DNA of 64,000 nucleotides. It comes from Mesorhizobium sp. Lineage in GTDB: Bacteria > Pseudomonadota > Alphaproteobacteria > Rhizobiales > Rhizobiaceae. Below the pieces are notes generated by a model. It saw nothing but the letters and a program-made list of their open reading frames with translations. It was not told the origin of the DNA and ran no database searches. Positions 27,411 to 37,052 of the stretch are shown piece by piece. Made by a program: the position numbers and the translations under genes. The stretch is from contig JAPUFC010000065.1 of assembly GCA_027492275.1 (NCBI GenBank), positions 62,001 through 126,000 of the forward strand. Reading direction: 5' to 3'. The stretch's first letter is position 1; every line of letters begins with the position of its first letter.

Positions 27411-28927
27411 CGCTGCTCCTCCACGATCCGGTGCGCCATATAGAATCGCCGCATCGCCTCCAGCGCCGGATGCGACAGGGCGCGCGAAAGATAGTCGCGG
27501 ATGCGCGGCATGTGCTTCAGATAGGCGGGTTTGCCGTCGCGCTCGTTCAGCCGCACGAAGATGCCGAGAATCTTGGTGTTGCGCTGCGCCGCCATCGTCG
27601 CATAGGCCAGCGCCAGTGCTTCCGCGTCAAAGGACCCCGCGCTTTCGCGGGCGGCGACATAGGCGTCGACGGTCGCATGCTCGACCTCCGGCGGGATGGT
27701 GACGCGGGCGTCCATCGCCAGCGAGGCGAGGTCATAGGCGGCGGGGCCGATCAGCGCGTCCTGGAAGTCGATCAGGCCCATGCGGTCCGGCCCGGTGCGC
27801 TCCGGCCGCCAGATGATGTTGGGCGAATGGAAGTCGCGCAGCACCAAGCTTTGCTCCGCGCCCGCGATGCGATCCAGCGCGTCGTTCCAGAGACTGCGGA
27901 ATTCCCCGCGCATGGGCTGCGATGCCGCCGCGCCGGTGGCGTAGGGGGTGTACCAGTCGAGCAGCAGCTCCGCCTCGATCAGCATGGCGTCGCGGTCGAA
28001 TGGCGGAATCTCATGCACGACGCCCGGCGCGGCTTCGGCCCGGCGCGGCCAGTCGTGGCGGTGCAGGTCGGCCAGCAGCGCGGCCGCCGCCGCGTAGCGC
28101 TCGGCGACGGGCCGCCCGTCCTCCAGGAAATGCCCATCGCCGAGATGGCCGATGAGCAAAAAACCGCGATCCAGGTCCCGGGCACAAATGTCCGGCACGG
28201 CGAAGCCGGCCTCGGCCAGCAGGCGGTCGATGGCGACGAAGGCCGAGACGTTCCGCGCCGTATGCGCGATCTCCGCATAAGCTTTCCCGTCGCGGACGGG
28301 CGGGCCGAGCACCAGCGGCGGCGAATCCATCAGGAGGCGCGGCGCGTGTCCGGCGAGCGTGACCACCTCGTAGCCGCGCGCCGATGCGTCGCCGGACAGC
28401 GGCCGGCGCGTCGCCGCGCCCCATCCCGCCTGCCGCAGCAGATCGCGCATGGCGAGCGAATGGGCGATGCGCCGGAAGACCGGTCCGCCGCCCGTGATGA
28501 TCGCCAACCGGCCGTCGCCGCGCTGGGACAGGGCGACCTGCACCGTCGCGCCGGGCAGGCGGTCGCCGGCGCGTTCGGGCCACTCGATGAGCGCCGCGCC
28601 ATCGGACAGCATCTCGTCCAGCCCCAGCTCGTCCAGCTCGTCGCCGCCGGAGAGGCGGTAGAGGTCGAGATGGTGGATAGGCGGCTGCGTGGCGTAGCTT
28701 TGCACCAGCGTGAAGGTCGGGCTCGGCACGTCGAGCGCGTCGTCTTGCGCCAGGGCCCGGACCAGCGCCCGGGCGAGCGTGCTCTTGCCCGCGCCGAGAT
28801 CGCCGGAAAGCGCCAGCACGTCGCCCGCCCGCAAGGCCGGCGCGAGATCGGCTCCCAGCCGCGCGGTCTCCGCCTCGTCCGCCAGCACGCGCTCGATCAC
28901 GCCGTGCGTCGCCGGGGAAAGCGTCAT
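27407..28927 (-). CDS. Fusion of TsaE (tRNA t6A ATPase) and AmgK (MurNAc/GlcNAc anomeric kinase)
   Basis: 506 residues made of two proteins. Residues 1-155 are TsaE, with Walker A GDLGAGKSTLARALVRAL, SPTFTLVQSY and HLDLYRL, needed for t6A modification of tRNA. Residues from about 165 form an aminoglycoside-phosphotransferase-like kinase with LRDFHSPNIIW (catalytic loop) and LIDFQDALIGPAAYDLASL (metal site), matching AmgK. The murU gene follows with a 4-nt overlap, which supports the cell-wall recycling role of the second half. The fusion is known in Hyphomicrobiales. The start overlaps the divL stop (ATGA). Confidence 0.9.
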   Translation of the reverse strand: MTLSPATHGVIERVLADEAETARLGADLAPALRAGDVLALSGDLGAGKSTLARALVRALAQDDALDVPSPTFTLVQSYATQPPIHHLDLYRLSGGDELDELGLDEMLSDGAALIEWPERAGDRLPGATVQVALSQRGDGRLAIITGGGPVFRRIAHSLAMRDLLRQAGWGAATRRPLSGDASARGYEVVTLAGHAPRLLMDSPPLVLGPPVRDGKAYAEIAHTARNVSAFVAIDRLLAEAGFAVPDICARDLDRGFLLIGHLGDGHFLEDGRPVAERYAAAAALLADLHRHDWPRRAEAAPGVVHEIPPFDRDAMLIEAELLLDWYTPYATGAAASQPMRGEFRSLWNDALDRIAGAEQSLVLRDFHSPNIIWRPERTGPDRMGLIDFQDALIGPAAYDLASLAMDARVTIPPEVEHATVDAYVAARESAGSFDAEALALAYATMAAQRNTKILGIFVRLNERDGKPAYLKHMPRIRDYLSRALSHPALEAMRRFYMAHRIVEEQR

Positions 28928-31458
28928 TCGGCGGCGGCGCGCATGCGCTCCGGCGCGGTCGGGAAGAAACAGGTGACGGTGGTGCCCTGTCCGGCGGCCG
29001 TGTCGATCTTCACCGTGCCGCCGTGCAGCTCGACGAAGCTCTTGACGATCGACAGGCCGAGGCCCGCGCCGCGCCGGCGTCCGCCGTTGACGCGCGGCTC
29101 GAAGCGGCGGAACACGATGTCGAGGATCTCGGGCGGCATGCCCGGGCCGTCGTCATGCACCGCGAATTCCACGCCCTCGCTCACCTGCCGACAGGTGAGC
29201 GTGATGGTGCCGCCGTCCGGCGCATAGTTCACCGCGTTTGACAGGAGATTGTAGAGGATCTGGCGCACGCGCGTCTCGTCGCCGTGGAAGATGCGCGGCG
29301 CGGCCCCGGCGTCGATGGTCAGCGCGATGCCGTGCTCGTGCAGCCGGTCGGCCACCAGTTCGGCGGCGGCGTTCAGCGTGCGCTCCACCTGCACCTCGGC
29401 GATGTCCAGCTCCATGATGCCGGCGTCGACCGTGGCGAGGTCCAGGATGTCGTTGACGATGGTCAGCAGCACCGAGGACGAGGTCGCGATGTGCTCCAGA
29501 TATTCGCGCTGCCGGGGCTCCAGCGGGCCGGTCGACGGAAGCGACAGGAGCTCGGCGAATCCGATGATGTTGGTCAGCGGCGAGCGCAGCTCGTAGGACA
29601 CGTGCTGCACGAAATCGTTCTTGAGCTGGTCGGCCCTCTGCAGCGCCTCGTTCTTCTCCTTCAGCGCCCGCTCGACGTTCACGCGGTCCGTCACGTCGAC
29701 GAAGGTGAGCATGACCTGGCCGTTCGGCAGGTGGATCAGGGCGTGGCGCAGCACCGAGCCGGTGACGAGCTCGGTCTGCCCCTGCCGGTCGCGGCGCTCC
29801 TCGTCGAAGCCGGTGACAGCGGCGACGAAGCCCGGCCACGGGTTGTTGAACTGCACGAAGCGCTCGCACTCGGCGCTGATCGCCGTGATATGGGTCTTGG
29901 CGGCGACGATGTCCGTGCCGAAGCCCCACAGCGCGCCGAAGGCCGGGTTGGACAGCCGGATGCGCCCGTCGGGGCCGAACACGGCGACGCCCTCGGCCAG
30001 GCTGTCCAGCGTCTCGCCCTGTACGCGCACGGCGGTGGCGTAGCGGCTTTCGAGGTCGATCTTCTCGGTCAGGTTCTCGAACACCCAGGTGACGCCGCCC
30101 TTCGGCTGCGGATTCGCGATGACGCGCAGCGTGCGGCCGTCCGGCAGGTGCCAGAGCTGCTCCTGCGGCGAGACGGCGCGATAGGCAGAGAGCAGGTTCT
30201 CCTTCCAGCGCCGCCATTCCGGCTGCTCCGCGATCCTGCCTTCGCTGCGCAGCCTGTCGATGACCAGCGCATTGTCGGGCGCGCTGGCCAGGAAGCCGGC
30301 GTCCAGCCCCCACAGTTTCTGAAAGGCCTGGTTGTGGAAGCGCAGCTTCTCGCCGGCGTCGAAGGTGGCGACGGCGGTGGTGAGCTGGTCCAGCGTGTCC
30401 GCGTGGCTGCGCACCGTGCTTTCATATTCGGCGCGGATCGCGTCCATCTCGCTCCTGTCGAGGGCGAGCCCGCAGAATCCCGCCGCGCCGGCATAGTCGG
30501 TGACCCGCAGGATGCGGCGGTCGCCGGCGATGACCGTGGAAAGGTCCTGGCGGAAGACCGCGTCGCCGCGATGCGCGGCCGCGACCGCTTCGCGCGCCTG
30601 CGTGCCGAGAAGCTCGCGCGCTTCGCCGAGCACGACCTCCTGCGAAGGTGCCTCCACGGCGGCGGCGAAGGCGCGGTTGACCCACGCCAGGCGGCCGTCG
30701 GGCTCCCTCAGCCAGGCGGGCATGTCCAGCGCGTCCAACAGGCCGCGCATGAGATCGCGTTCGCCGGCGAGCTGCTGGTTCTCCAGCTTGAGGCGGGCGA
30801 GCGCGCGCCGCGTTTCCGACAGCGACAGGAAGCGCACGATCGAATGCGCGGCGCTCTTGCGGCCGGCGACCTCGAGCGGCGTCCCCGTCTTCGTCTCCAC
30901 CGTCAGGTCGAAACCCGCGCCGCGCTGCCGCAGACCTTCCATCGCGCGCTCCAGCGAGGCGGCCGCCTGCGGCGTCAGCCAGCGCCCGAAGGCCAGGAAC
31001 TCCGGCCGACCTTCCGGCGCGCCGCAATCGGCGGGCAGGCTGCCGACCAGCTCGGGCCTGGCCTTCTCGTCGGACCACACCAGCATACGCTGGTCGCGCA
31101 GGTTGAGCAGCGCCTCCGAGCGTTGCAGCGAGGCGTTGAGATCGGCCAGCCGGCCCCGCAGCGACACGTTCTCGCTGGCGGTCTTGCTCCGCTCGCGGAT
31201 CATGAAGATCGCCGCCAACATCGCCGTGCCCGTCAGCCCGACGAAGATAGCCGCCTGGATGACTTCCGGCGCGCCGAGCGTCCGTCCTAGCAGGTTCTGC
31301 GCGAGAGCCGGTCCGGAAAGAAGTAACGCAGGCAGGGCCGCCGCCGAAAGCGCCAGCCGCCGGGCGTGCCGCAAGGGTGTCCGGCCGCGCTTGCCGCCGG
31401 AATCCTTATCGCCGCCGGACGCGGCTTGCGCCCTCCGGCACGGGTCTTCCCCCGGCAT
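28924..31458 (-). CDS. divL: DivL-type PAS pseudo-histidine kinase (cell-cycle regulator)
   Basis: 844 residues from the ATG at 31456-31458, preceded by AGAGGAAGG. An N-terminal signal/transmembrane region and a second hydrophobic helix (about residues 60-85) are followed by several PAS-like domains and a HisKA/HATPase pair. The H-box reads FVQHVSYELRSPLTNIIGF: the phosphorylatable His is a Tyr (codon 29593-29595), as in Caulobacter DivL. The ATP-site boxes remain (NLLSNAVNYAPDGG, DDGPGMP, GAGLGLSIVKSF). In that family DivL does not act as an ordinary kinase but controls CckA according to DivK phosphorylation. It overlaps the next gene by 4 nt. Confidence 0.88.
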   Translation of the reverse strand: MPGEDPCRRAQAASGGDKDSGGKRGRTPLRHARRLALSAAALPALLLSGPALAQNLLGRTLGAPEVIQAAIFVGLTGTAMLAAIFMIRERSKTASENVSLRGRLADLNASLQRSEALLNLRDQRMLVWSDEKARPELVGSLPADCGAPEGRPEFLAFGRWLTPQAAASLERAMEGLRQRGAGFDLTVETKTGTPLEVAGRKSAAHSIVRFLSLSETRRALARLKLENQQLAGERDLMRGLLDALDMPAWLREPDGRLAWVNRAFAAAVEAPSQEVVLGEARELLGTQAREAVAAAHRGDAVFRQDLSTVIAGDRRILRVTDYAGAAGFCGLALDRSEMDAIRAEYESTVRSHADTLDQLTTAVATFDAGEKLRFHNQAFQKLWGLDAGFLASAPDNALVIDRLRSEGRIAEQPEWRRWKENLLSAYRAVSPQEQLWHLPDGRTLRVIANPQPKGGVTWVFENLTEKIDLESRYATAVRVQGETLDSLAEGVAVFGPDGRIRLSNPAFGALWGFGTDIVAAKTHITAISAECERFVQFNNPWPGFVAAVTGFDEERRDRQGQTELVTGSVLRHALIHLPNGQVMLTFVDVTDRVNVERALKEKNEALQRADQLKNDFVQHVSYELRSPLTNIIGFAELLSLPSTGPLEPRQREYLEHIATSSSVLLTIVNDILDLATVDAGIMELDIAEVQVERTLNAAAELVADRLHEHGIALTIDAGAAPRIFHGDETRVRQILYNLLSNAVNYAPDGGTITLTCRQVSEGVEFAVHDDGPGMPPEILDIVFRRFEPRVNGGRRRGAGLGLSIVKSFVELHGGTVKIDTAAGQGTTVTCFFPTAPERMRAAAE

Positions 31459-31590
31459 GCCTTCCTCTCCGCCGCCAAATGGTGCCATCCGCCCGCCGGA
31501 AGACGCGATCCGGCTTCATCTCGACAAGGCTGGCTCCCCGAATCACCACAATACAATTTGGTCGAATCGACGGGAAGGCGGCGTGCGCGC

Positions 31591-31627
31591 AAAAAACAGG
31601 CCCGGCGGAAAACATCCCGCCGGACCT
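31591..31627 (-). terminator. Rho-independent terminator of ahcY
   Basis: On the minus strand GTCCGGCGG pairs with CCGCCGGGC around an A/T-containing loop, followed by TGTTTTTT. It lies about 30 nt after the ahcY stop and before divL. Confidence 0.8.
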
Positions 31628-31655
31628 CAATATATTGTGTCTAGTCTGCGTAGAC

Positions 31656-33047
31656 TTAATAGCGATAGTGTTCAGGCTTGAACGGGCCCTTCGGCGTCAC
31701 GCCGATATAGGCGGCCTGCTCGTCCGACAACCGGGTCAGCGTGGCGTTCAGCTTCTTCAGGTGGAGGCGCGCCACCTTCTCGTCGAGATGCTTGGGCAGC
31801 ACGTAGACCTGGTTCTGGTACTGCTCGCCCCTGGTGTAGAGCTCGATCTGCGCCAGCACCTGGTTGGTGAAGGATGCGCTCATCACGAAACTCGGATGGC
31901 CGGTGGCGTTGCCGAGGTTCAGCAGGCGGCCTTCCGACAACAGGATCATGCGCTTGCCGTCGGGGAAGGTGATCAGGTCGACCTGCGGCTTGACGTTGGT
32001 CCATTTCAGGTTGCGCAGCGCGACGACCTGAATCTCGTTGTCGAAATGACCGATATTGCCGACGATCGCCATGTCCTTCAGCTTGCGCATGTGGTCGAGC
32101 GTCACGACGTCCTTGTTGCCGGTCGTGGTGATGACGATGTCGGCGGTGGGGGCGGCGTCGTCGAGCGTGACGACCTCGAAACCGTCCATCGCCGCCTGGA
32201 GCGCGCAGATCGGATCGACCTCGGTGACCTTGACGCGCGCGCCGGCGCCGGCGAGCGAGGCGGCCGAGCCCTTGCCGACGTCGCCGTAGCCGCAGACCAC
32301 GGCGACCTTGCCGGCCATCATCACGTCGGTGCCGCGGCGGATGCCGTCGACGAGCGATTCCTTGCAGCCGTACTTGTTGTCGAACTTCGACTTGGTGACG
32401 CTGTCGTTGACGTTGATCGCCGGAAAGGGCAGCAGGCCCTTCTTCTGCAACTGGTACAGGCGGTTGACGCCGGTCGTGGTCTCCTCCGACACGCCCTTGA
32501 TGGCGGCGCGCTGCCGGGTGAAGAAGCCGGGCGTCTCCGCCATCCGTTTCCTGATCTGCGCGAACAGGATTTCCTCCTCCTCGCTGCCGGGGTCGGACAG
32601 CACGTCCTCGCCGGCCTCGGCGCGGGCGCCGATCAGGATGTACATGGTGGCGTCGCCACCATCGTCGAGGATCATGTTGGAGGGCTGGCCGTCCGGCCAC
32701 TGGAAGATCCGGTCGGTGTAGCGCCAGTAGTCCTCCAGCGTCTCGCCCTTGACGGCGAAGACGGCGGTGCCGGCTGCGGCGATGGCCGCGGCGGCGTGGT
32801 CCTGGGTCGAGAAGATGTTGCACGACGCCCAGCGGACCTCGGCGCCCAGCGCCTGCAACGTCTCGATCAGCACCGCCGTCTGGATGGTCATGTGCAGCGA
32901 GCCGGTGATGCGCGCGCCCTTCAGCGGCTTCGACGCGCCGTACTCCTCGCGCGTGGCCATCAGGCCCGGCATCTCGGTCTCGGCGATCTCGATCTCCTTG
33001 CGGCCCCAGTCGGCCAGGCCGAGATCGGCAACGATGTAGTCAGCCAT
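31656..33047 (-). CDS. ahcY: Adenosylhomocysteinase
   Basis: 463 residues, full length. The N-terminal substrate domain has [21 protein letters not shown] and [10 protein letters not shown]. The NAD-binding Rossmann motif is [12 protein letters not shown], and the C-terminus ends in the usual KPEHYRY. It hydrolyses S-adenosylhomocysteine to homocysteine and adenosine, closing the methylation cycle. It is transcribed alone, with a terminator behind it and a palindrome upstream that may be a SahR operator. Confidence 0.97.
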   Translation of the reverse strand: MADYIVADLGLADWGRKEIEIAETEMPGLMATREEYGASKPLKGARITGSLHMTIQTAVLIETLQALGAEVRWASCNIFSTQDHAAAAIAAAGTAVFAVKGETLEDYWRYTDRIFQWPDGQPSNMILDDGGDATMYILIGARAEAGEDVLSDPGSEEEEILFAQIRKRMAETPGFFTRQRAAIKGVSEETTTGVNRLYQLQKKGLLPFPAINVNDSVTKSKFDNKYGCKESLVDGIRRGTDVMMAGKVAVVCGYGDVGKGSAASLAGAGARVKVTEVDPICALQAAMDGFEVVTLDDAAPTADIVITTTGNKDVVTLDHMRKLKDMAIVGNIGHFDNEIQVVALRNLKWTNVKPQVDLITFPDGKRMILLSEGRLLNLGNATGHPSFVMSASFTNQVLAQIELYTRGEQYQNQVYVLPKHLDEKVARLHLKKLNATLTRLSDEQAAYIGVTPKGPFKPEHYRY

Positions 33048-33151
33048 GCGGTGCTCCAGTGGTCGGTCGGTTCAGGCGCGCGCCGCGTTCGAAACGGGCG
33101 CGCGAGCGTGGCCGCCTGCCTACCAGATCGCGAAAAACCGGACAATGGGAT

Positions 33152-33167
33152 ATAAAGAAATCTTTAT
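33152..33167. promoter_or_regulatory. Palindrome ATAAAGA-AA-TCTTTAT, possible SahR operator
   Basis: A perfect 7-bp inverted repeat about 105 nt upstream of ahcY. It resembles the A/T-rich palindromes assigned to SahR, the ArsR-family S-adenosylhomocysteine sensor that controls ahcY and methionine genes in many Proteobacteria. The match to the rhizobial motif is from memory and not computed. Confidence 0.45.
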
Positions 33168-33199
33168 TCGTGCATATGCTTTGCAACCTCGCAGACCGC

Positions 33200-33502
33200 T
33201 CAGCAGTCCTCGCCGAAGCGCGCGGCGACGAGGTCCTCGATGGCCGCCAGCACCTTGGCCGCCTCCGGTCCGCGCGCGGTGACGCGGATGGAGCAGCCGG
33301 GGCTGGCCGCCAGCATCATCAGCCCCATGATCGAGGTGCCACCGACCTGCGTGCCGTCCTTTTCCACCGTGACGCTGGCGTCGAAGGAGCCGGCGAGCTG
33401 GACGAACTTGGCCGAGGCGCGCGCATGCAGACCGCGCTGGTTGACGATCCTCAGGTCGCGCGCGACCTCGCCGTCCTTCTGCGAATAGATCAATCCGGTC
33501 AT
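33200..33502 (-). CDS. ptsH: Phosphocarrier protein HPr
   Basis: 100 residues. The phosphorylated His is residue 26 in NQRGLHARASAKFV. The HprK target serine is residue 57 in GGTSIMGLMML. There is a short N-terminal extension. It is part of the incomplete alphaproteobacterial PTS, which phosphorylates regulators and not sugars. The start overlaps the EIIA stop by 4 nt, so the two are coupled. Confidence 0.95.
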   Translation of the reverse strand: MTGLIYSQKDGEVARDLRIVNQRGLHARASAKFVQLAGSFDASVTVEKDGTQVGGTSIMGLMMLAASPGCSIRVTARGPEAAKVLAAIEDLVAARFGEDC

Positions 33503-33900
33503 TTGGAGGTCAGCAGCTTGCTGGCGACGTTGATGTATTTGCGCCCGGCCGCCTGCGCCTCGTCCACGGCCACCGCGATGTCGTCGCCCTTGCGGATCGA
33601 CGACAGCTTGATGAGCATGGGCAGGTTCATGCCGGCGATGACCTCGACCTTGCCCGGCTGCATGACCGAGATGGCGAGGTTGGACGGCGTGCCGCCGAAC
33701 ATGTCGGTCAGCACGATGACGCCGGTGCCCTTTTCGGCCCGCGCGACGGCGCCGAGAATGTCGGCGCGACGTTGTTCCATGTCGTCGTCGGGGCCGATGC
33801 AGATCGTCTCGAAATCGTCCTGCGGGCCGACGACGTGCTCGACGGCGTTGCGGAACTCTTCCGCCAGACGGCCGTGCGTCACCAGCACGAGTCCGATCAT
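33499..33900 (-). CDS. PTS IIA component, mannose type (EIIA-Man)
   Basis: 133 residues. The active His is residue 9 (IGLVLVTHGRLAEEF). VLTDMFGGTPSNLA is the second family signature. No membrane EIIB/C genes are nearby, so it serves the regulatory PTS together with HPr and HprK. It precedes ptsH with a 4-nt overlap and follows hprK by 177 nt, where a promoter candidate is visible. Confidence 0.93.
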   Translation of the reverse strand: MIGLVLVTHGRLAEEFRNAVEHVVGPQDDFETICIGPDDDMEQRRADILGAVARAEKGTGVIVLTDMFGGTPSNLAISVMQPGKVEVIAGMNLPMLIKLSSIRKGDDIAVAVDEAQAAGRKYINVASKLLTSK

Positions 33901-33973
33901 TCCAGCCTTGCTCCCGTCATCGCCTTCCAGCCGGCTGCCTCCCGCGAAGGCTATTCCCGTTTGGCGGGAGCGC

Positions 33974-34002
33974 TATCTTGTCCACCGGGGAAGCGTTGAC
34001 AA
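33974..34002 (-). promoter_or_regulatory. Possible promoter of the EIIA-HPr operon
   Basis: Minus-strand TTGTCA (33997-34002) and AAGATA (33974-33979) with a 17-nt spacer, about 70 nt before the EIIA start. Confidence 0.45.
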
Positions 34003-34077
34003 GCCCTAAAAATAGGCGGGCACGGCCATTTTGACGCACTGCACCATCGATATCGGGCAGGAGCGGGACCCGGCGGA

Positions 34078-34557
34078 TCAGCCCGTCGAGGTGAAAGGCG
34101 GCAGGCCGAGATGCGCCGCGACGGCGAAAAGCGCGCCCTGGCGGTCGCCGGCGGCCAGCGTCAGGCAGGGCAGCCCGACGCCATGGAACGTCTCGACATG
34201 CGTTTCGGGATAGCGCGCCGCCGCGGCCGGCTCGACCAGCCTGACGGCGAGGTCGGCAACCGCCCGGACCTCGCATGGCAGCGCGCGGGGCCCGAGCCCG
34301 CGCACCTCCGCCTGCCCGACGATGGCGGCCGGCGCCCGCAGGATGAGGCGACCCGCCGCGACGGACAGGAAAAGCTGGTCGTCGCCGACCAGGCGCGCGA
34401 ACCGGCCGTGCCGCGCGGCATGCGCGAGCAGCGCGAAGGCGAGCCCCGTCTTGCCGGAGCCCGATTCGCCGAGCAAGAGAACGGCGCGGTCGCCGAGGAT
34501 GACGCCCGTGGCATGGACATTCGCCGGCTCGGCGATGCGCGCCCCGCCGTCAGCCAT
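34078..34557 (-). CDS. hprK: HPr kinase/phosphorylase, short alphaproteobacterial form
   Basis: 159 residues, only the C-terminal catalytic half of Firmicutes HprK. Walker A is LLLGESGSGKTGLAFALL, LVGDDQLFL provides the acidic residues, and VRGLGPRAL belongs to the family. It phosphorylates HPr on Ser57. It overlaps chvG by 8 nt, tying the PTS to the ChvG/ChvI two-component system, an arrangement conserved in Hyphomicrobiales. Confidence 0.92.
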   Translation of the reverse strand: MADGGARIAEPANVHATGVILGDRAVLLLGESGSGKTGLAFALLAHAARHGRFARLVGDDQLFLSVAAGRLILRAPAAIVGQAEVRGLGPRALPCEVRAVADLAVRLVEPAAAARYPETHVETFHGVGLPCLTLAAGDRQGALFAVAAHLGLPPFTSTG

Positions 34558-36334
34558 CCGCCGGAAGGGTCACGGTGAAGCGCGCGCCGCGGATCTCGCC
34601 CGGCTTGCCGCCGGGGATGTTCTCGGCCGTCAGCGTGCCGCCATGCGCCTCGACGATCTGGCGGCTGATCGACAGGCCGAGGCCGGAGTTCTGGCCGAAG
34701 GCCTCGCCCGCCGGCCGGTCGGTGTAGAAGCGCTCGAAGATGCGCTCGATGTTGTCGGCGCGGATTCCCGGACCGTTGTCGTCCACGGTCACGACGACGT
34801 GCTTTCCGGCGCGGGCCAGCGCGATCGCGATCCGCCCGCCCGTGTCCGGCACGAAGGAGCGGGCGTTCTCGATCAGGTTGGTCACCACCTGGCCGAGCCT
34901 GAGGTCGTGGCCGAGAACGGTGAAGGCCCTGGCGCCCTGCTGCGGCTTGGCGGTCTTCAGCTCGATCTCGACCGCCTTGCGCAGCTTGCCGGTCTCGCGG
35001 GCGGCGGCGACCAGGTCGGTCAGCAGCTTCTTCACGTCGATCCGGTCCGCCACCTCCCGCGCCAGCTCGGCGTCGAGGCGCGAGGCGTCGGAAATGTCGG
35101 TGATCAGCCGGTCGAGGCGGCGCACATCGTGCTGGATCACCTCCAGCAGCCGCTCGCGGCTGGTCTCCGTCCTGGCGATGGGCAGCGTCTCCACCGCGCT
35201 GCGCAGCGAGGTCAAAGGGTTCTTCAGCTCGTGGCTGACGTCGGCGGCGAAGCTCTCGATCGCCTCGATGCGCGCGTAGAGCGCGTTGGTCATGTCGCGC
35301 AGCGCCACCGACAGGTTGCCGATCTCGTCCTGCCGCTCGGAAAAGTCGGGGATCTCCTCGCGGCTCTTGACGCCGCGCCGCACGCGCACCGCCGCCGCCG
35401 CGAGCCTGCGCAGCGGGTTGGCGATGGTCGAGGCGAGCATGATCGACAGAAGCACGTTGACCAGCGCCGCGGCGCCGAAGACGCGCAGGATCGCCTTGCG
35501 CTCGGCCGCCACGATCTTGTCGATGTCGCCGCCCTGCGTCGACAGCATCAGCACGCCGAGCACGGCGCGGAAGCGCTGCACGGGCACGGCCACCGAGACG
35601 ATCTGCTCGCCCTGCTCGCTGATGCGGACGACGGTGGAGGGCACGCCGGTCAGCGCGTTCATCACCTCGGGATAGGCCGCGCCGTTGCCGCCCGGCTGCT
35701 CGCGATAGATGGGCAGGTCGGTGCGGCGGAAGAACTCGGCGACGAATTTCTGCACCCGGTCGAGGAAGTCCATCTCCTCCTGCTCGACCGGCGGCAGGTC
35801 GTAGCGCAGGATCTGCCCGCGCGAGTAGAGATGGCGCGAATCGAGCAGCAGATTGGCGTCGCGGTCGTAGATGCGCGCCCTGGTGCGGGTCGGCGAGATC
35901 AGCCGTCGCAACACCGGCGCGACGCGCTCGGGATTGATCGGGAAGTCCAGGCTGTCGAGCTGGTCGTTGCCGGGCGCGAGGCTTTCGCCGGCCTGCAATT
36001 CAAGCAGCTTTTCCGGGTCGATGCTGATCGAATCCGTCTCGACCGTGGCGGAGGCGGCGATGGCGCCGGCGATGATCTCGCCCTGCGTCATCAGGCTCTC
36101 CACCCGCGCCTCGATCAGACCGTCGCGGAACTGGTTGAGGTAGAGGATGCCCACCACCAGCACGCAGAGCGCCGCGAGGTTGAGGAAGAGGATGCGCCGC
36201 GTGAGGCTGGAGAAGATGTAGTGGCCGAGGAAGCGCTGCAGGCGGATGCGGAAGCGGCTGATAAAAGTCGGCATGAGCCCGCGCCGCGACCGCCGGGCGG
36301 CCGCCGGCTTGCCCGGCTCGACATCCACCGCCAT
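34550..36334 (-). CDS. chvG: Sensor histidine kinase ChvG
   Basis: 594 residues. One transmembrane helix near residues 45-65 (RILFLNLAALCVLVVGILYL), a periplasmic sensor of about 220 residues, a second helix near 290, a HAMP linker (TIANPLRRLAAAAVRVRRG), then HisKA with phospho-acceptor His in FAADVSHELKNPLTSLRSA and HATPase (NLIENARSFVPD, DDNGPGIR, GLGLSISRQIVEAHGG). ChvG (ExoS) responds to acid and envelope stress under ExoR control. It lies 16 nt downstream of chvI. Confidence 0.95.
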   Translation of the reverse strand: MAVDVEPGKPAAARRSRRGLMPTFISRFRIRLQRFLGHYIFSSLTRRILFLNLAALCVLVVGILYLNQFRDGLIEARVESLMTQGEIIAGAIAASATVETDSISIDPEKLLELQAGESLAPGNDQLDSLDFPINPERVAPVLRRLISPTRTRARIYDRDANLLLDSRHLYSRGQILRYDLPPVEQEEMDFLDRVQKFVAEFFRRTDLPIYREQPGGNGAAYPEVMNALTGVPSTVVRISEQGEQIVSVAVPVQRFRAVLGVLMLSTQGGDIDKIVAAERKAILRVFGAAALVNVLLSIMLASTIANPLRRLAAAAVRVRRGVKSREEIPDFSERQDEIGNLSVALRDMTNALYARIEAIESFAADVSHELKNPLTSLRSAVETLPIARTETSRERLLEVIQHDVRRLDRLITDISDASRLDAELAREVADRIDVKKLLTDLVAAARETGKLRKAVEIELKTAKPQQGARAFTVLGHDLRLGQVVTNLIENARSFVPDTGGRIAIALARAGKHVVVTVDDNGPGIRADNIERIFERFYTDRPAGEAFGQNSGLGLSISRQIVEAHGGTLTAENIPGGKPGEIRGARFTVTLPADG

Positions 36335-36350
36335 GCGCCCGCGGCCTCCC

Positions 36351-37052
36351 TCACGCCTCCCGGAACCGGTAGCCGACGCCGTAGAGGGTCTCGATCATCT
36401 CGAAATCGTCGTCGACCTGCTTGAACTTCTTGCGCAGCCGCTTGATGTGGCTGTCGATCGTCCGGTCGTCGACATAGACCTGCTCGTCATACGCCGAATC
36501 CATCAGCGCATCGCGGCTTTTCACCACGCCCGGGCGCTGCGCCAGCGCATGCAGGATCAGGAACTCGGTGACGGTGAGCGTCACCGGCTCGCCCTTCCAG
36601 GTGCAGGTGTGGCGCTCCTGGTCCATCACGAGCTGGCCGCGCTCCAGCGAGCGCGACTGCTGGTTGGGCGATTTCGCCGCCGCCTCGCGGGCGCTGGCGC
36701 GGCGCAGCACCGCCTTGACGCGCTCGACCAGCAGGCGCTGCGAGAAGGGTTTGCGGATGAAGTCGTCGGCGCCCATCTTGAGCCCGAACAGCTCGTCGAT
36801 CTCGTCGTCCTTGGAGGTCAGGAAGATCACCGGCAGGTCGGTCTTCTGGCGCAGCCGGCGCAGAAGCTCCATGCCGTCCATGCGCGGCATCTTGATGTCG
36901 AGGATGGCGAGGTTCGGCGGACGGGCGCCGAGCCCCTCCAGCGCCGAGGCGCCGTCCGTGTAGGTCTCCACGCGGTAACCTTCCGATTCCAGCGCGATCG
37001 AGACCGAGGTGAGGATGTTGCGGTCGTCGTCGACAAGCGCGATCGTTGCCAT
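36351..37052 (-). CDS. chvI: Response regulator ChvI
   Basis: 233 residues, OmpR family. The receiver has the acidic pair in [10 protein letters not shown], phospho-Asp in [13 protein letters not shown] and Lys in DDFIRKPF. The winged-helix DNA-binding domain ends [12 protein letters not shown]. The ATG at 37050-37052 gives the family N-terminus ([11 protein letters not shown]); an ATG 18 nt earlier is possible. Partner of ChvG; in rhizobia it controls exopolysaccharide, motility and, in some species, pckA, which is divergent here. Confidence 0.95.
   Translation of the reverse strand: MATIALVDDDRNILTSVSIALESEGYRVETYTDGASALEGLGARPPNLAILDIKMPRMDGMELLRRLRQKTDLPVIFLTSKDDEIDELFGLKMGADDFIRKPFSQRLLVERVKAVLRRASAREAAAKSPNQQSRSLERGQLVMDQERHTCTWKGEPVTLTVTEFLILHALAQRPGVVKSRDALMDSAYDEQVYVDDRTIDSHIKRLRKKFKQVDDDFEMIETLYGVGYRFREA

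Noticed and set aside
33048-33199. SAH riboswitch upstream of ahcY
   Set aside because: The conserved core and pseudoknot could not be recognised; a protein operator palindrome explains the spacer better.
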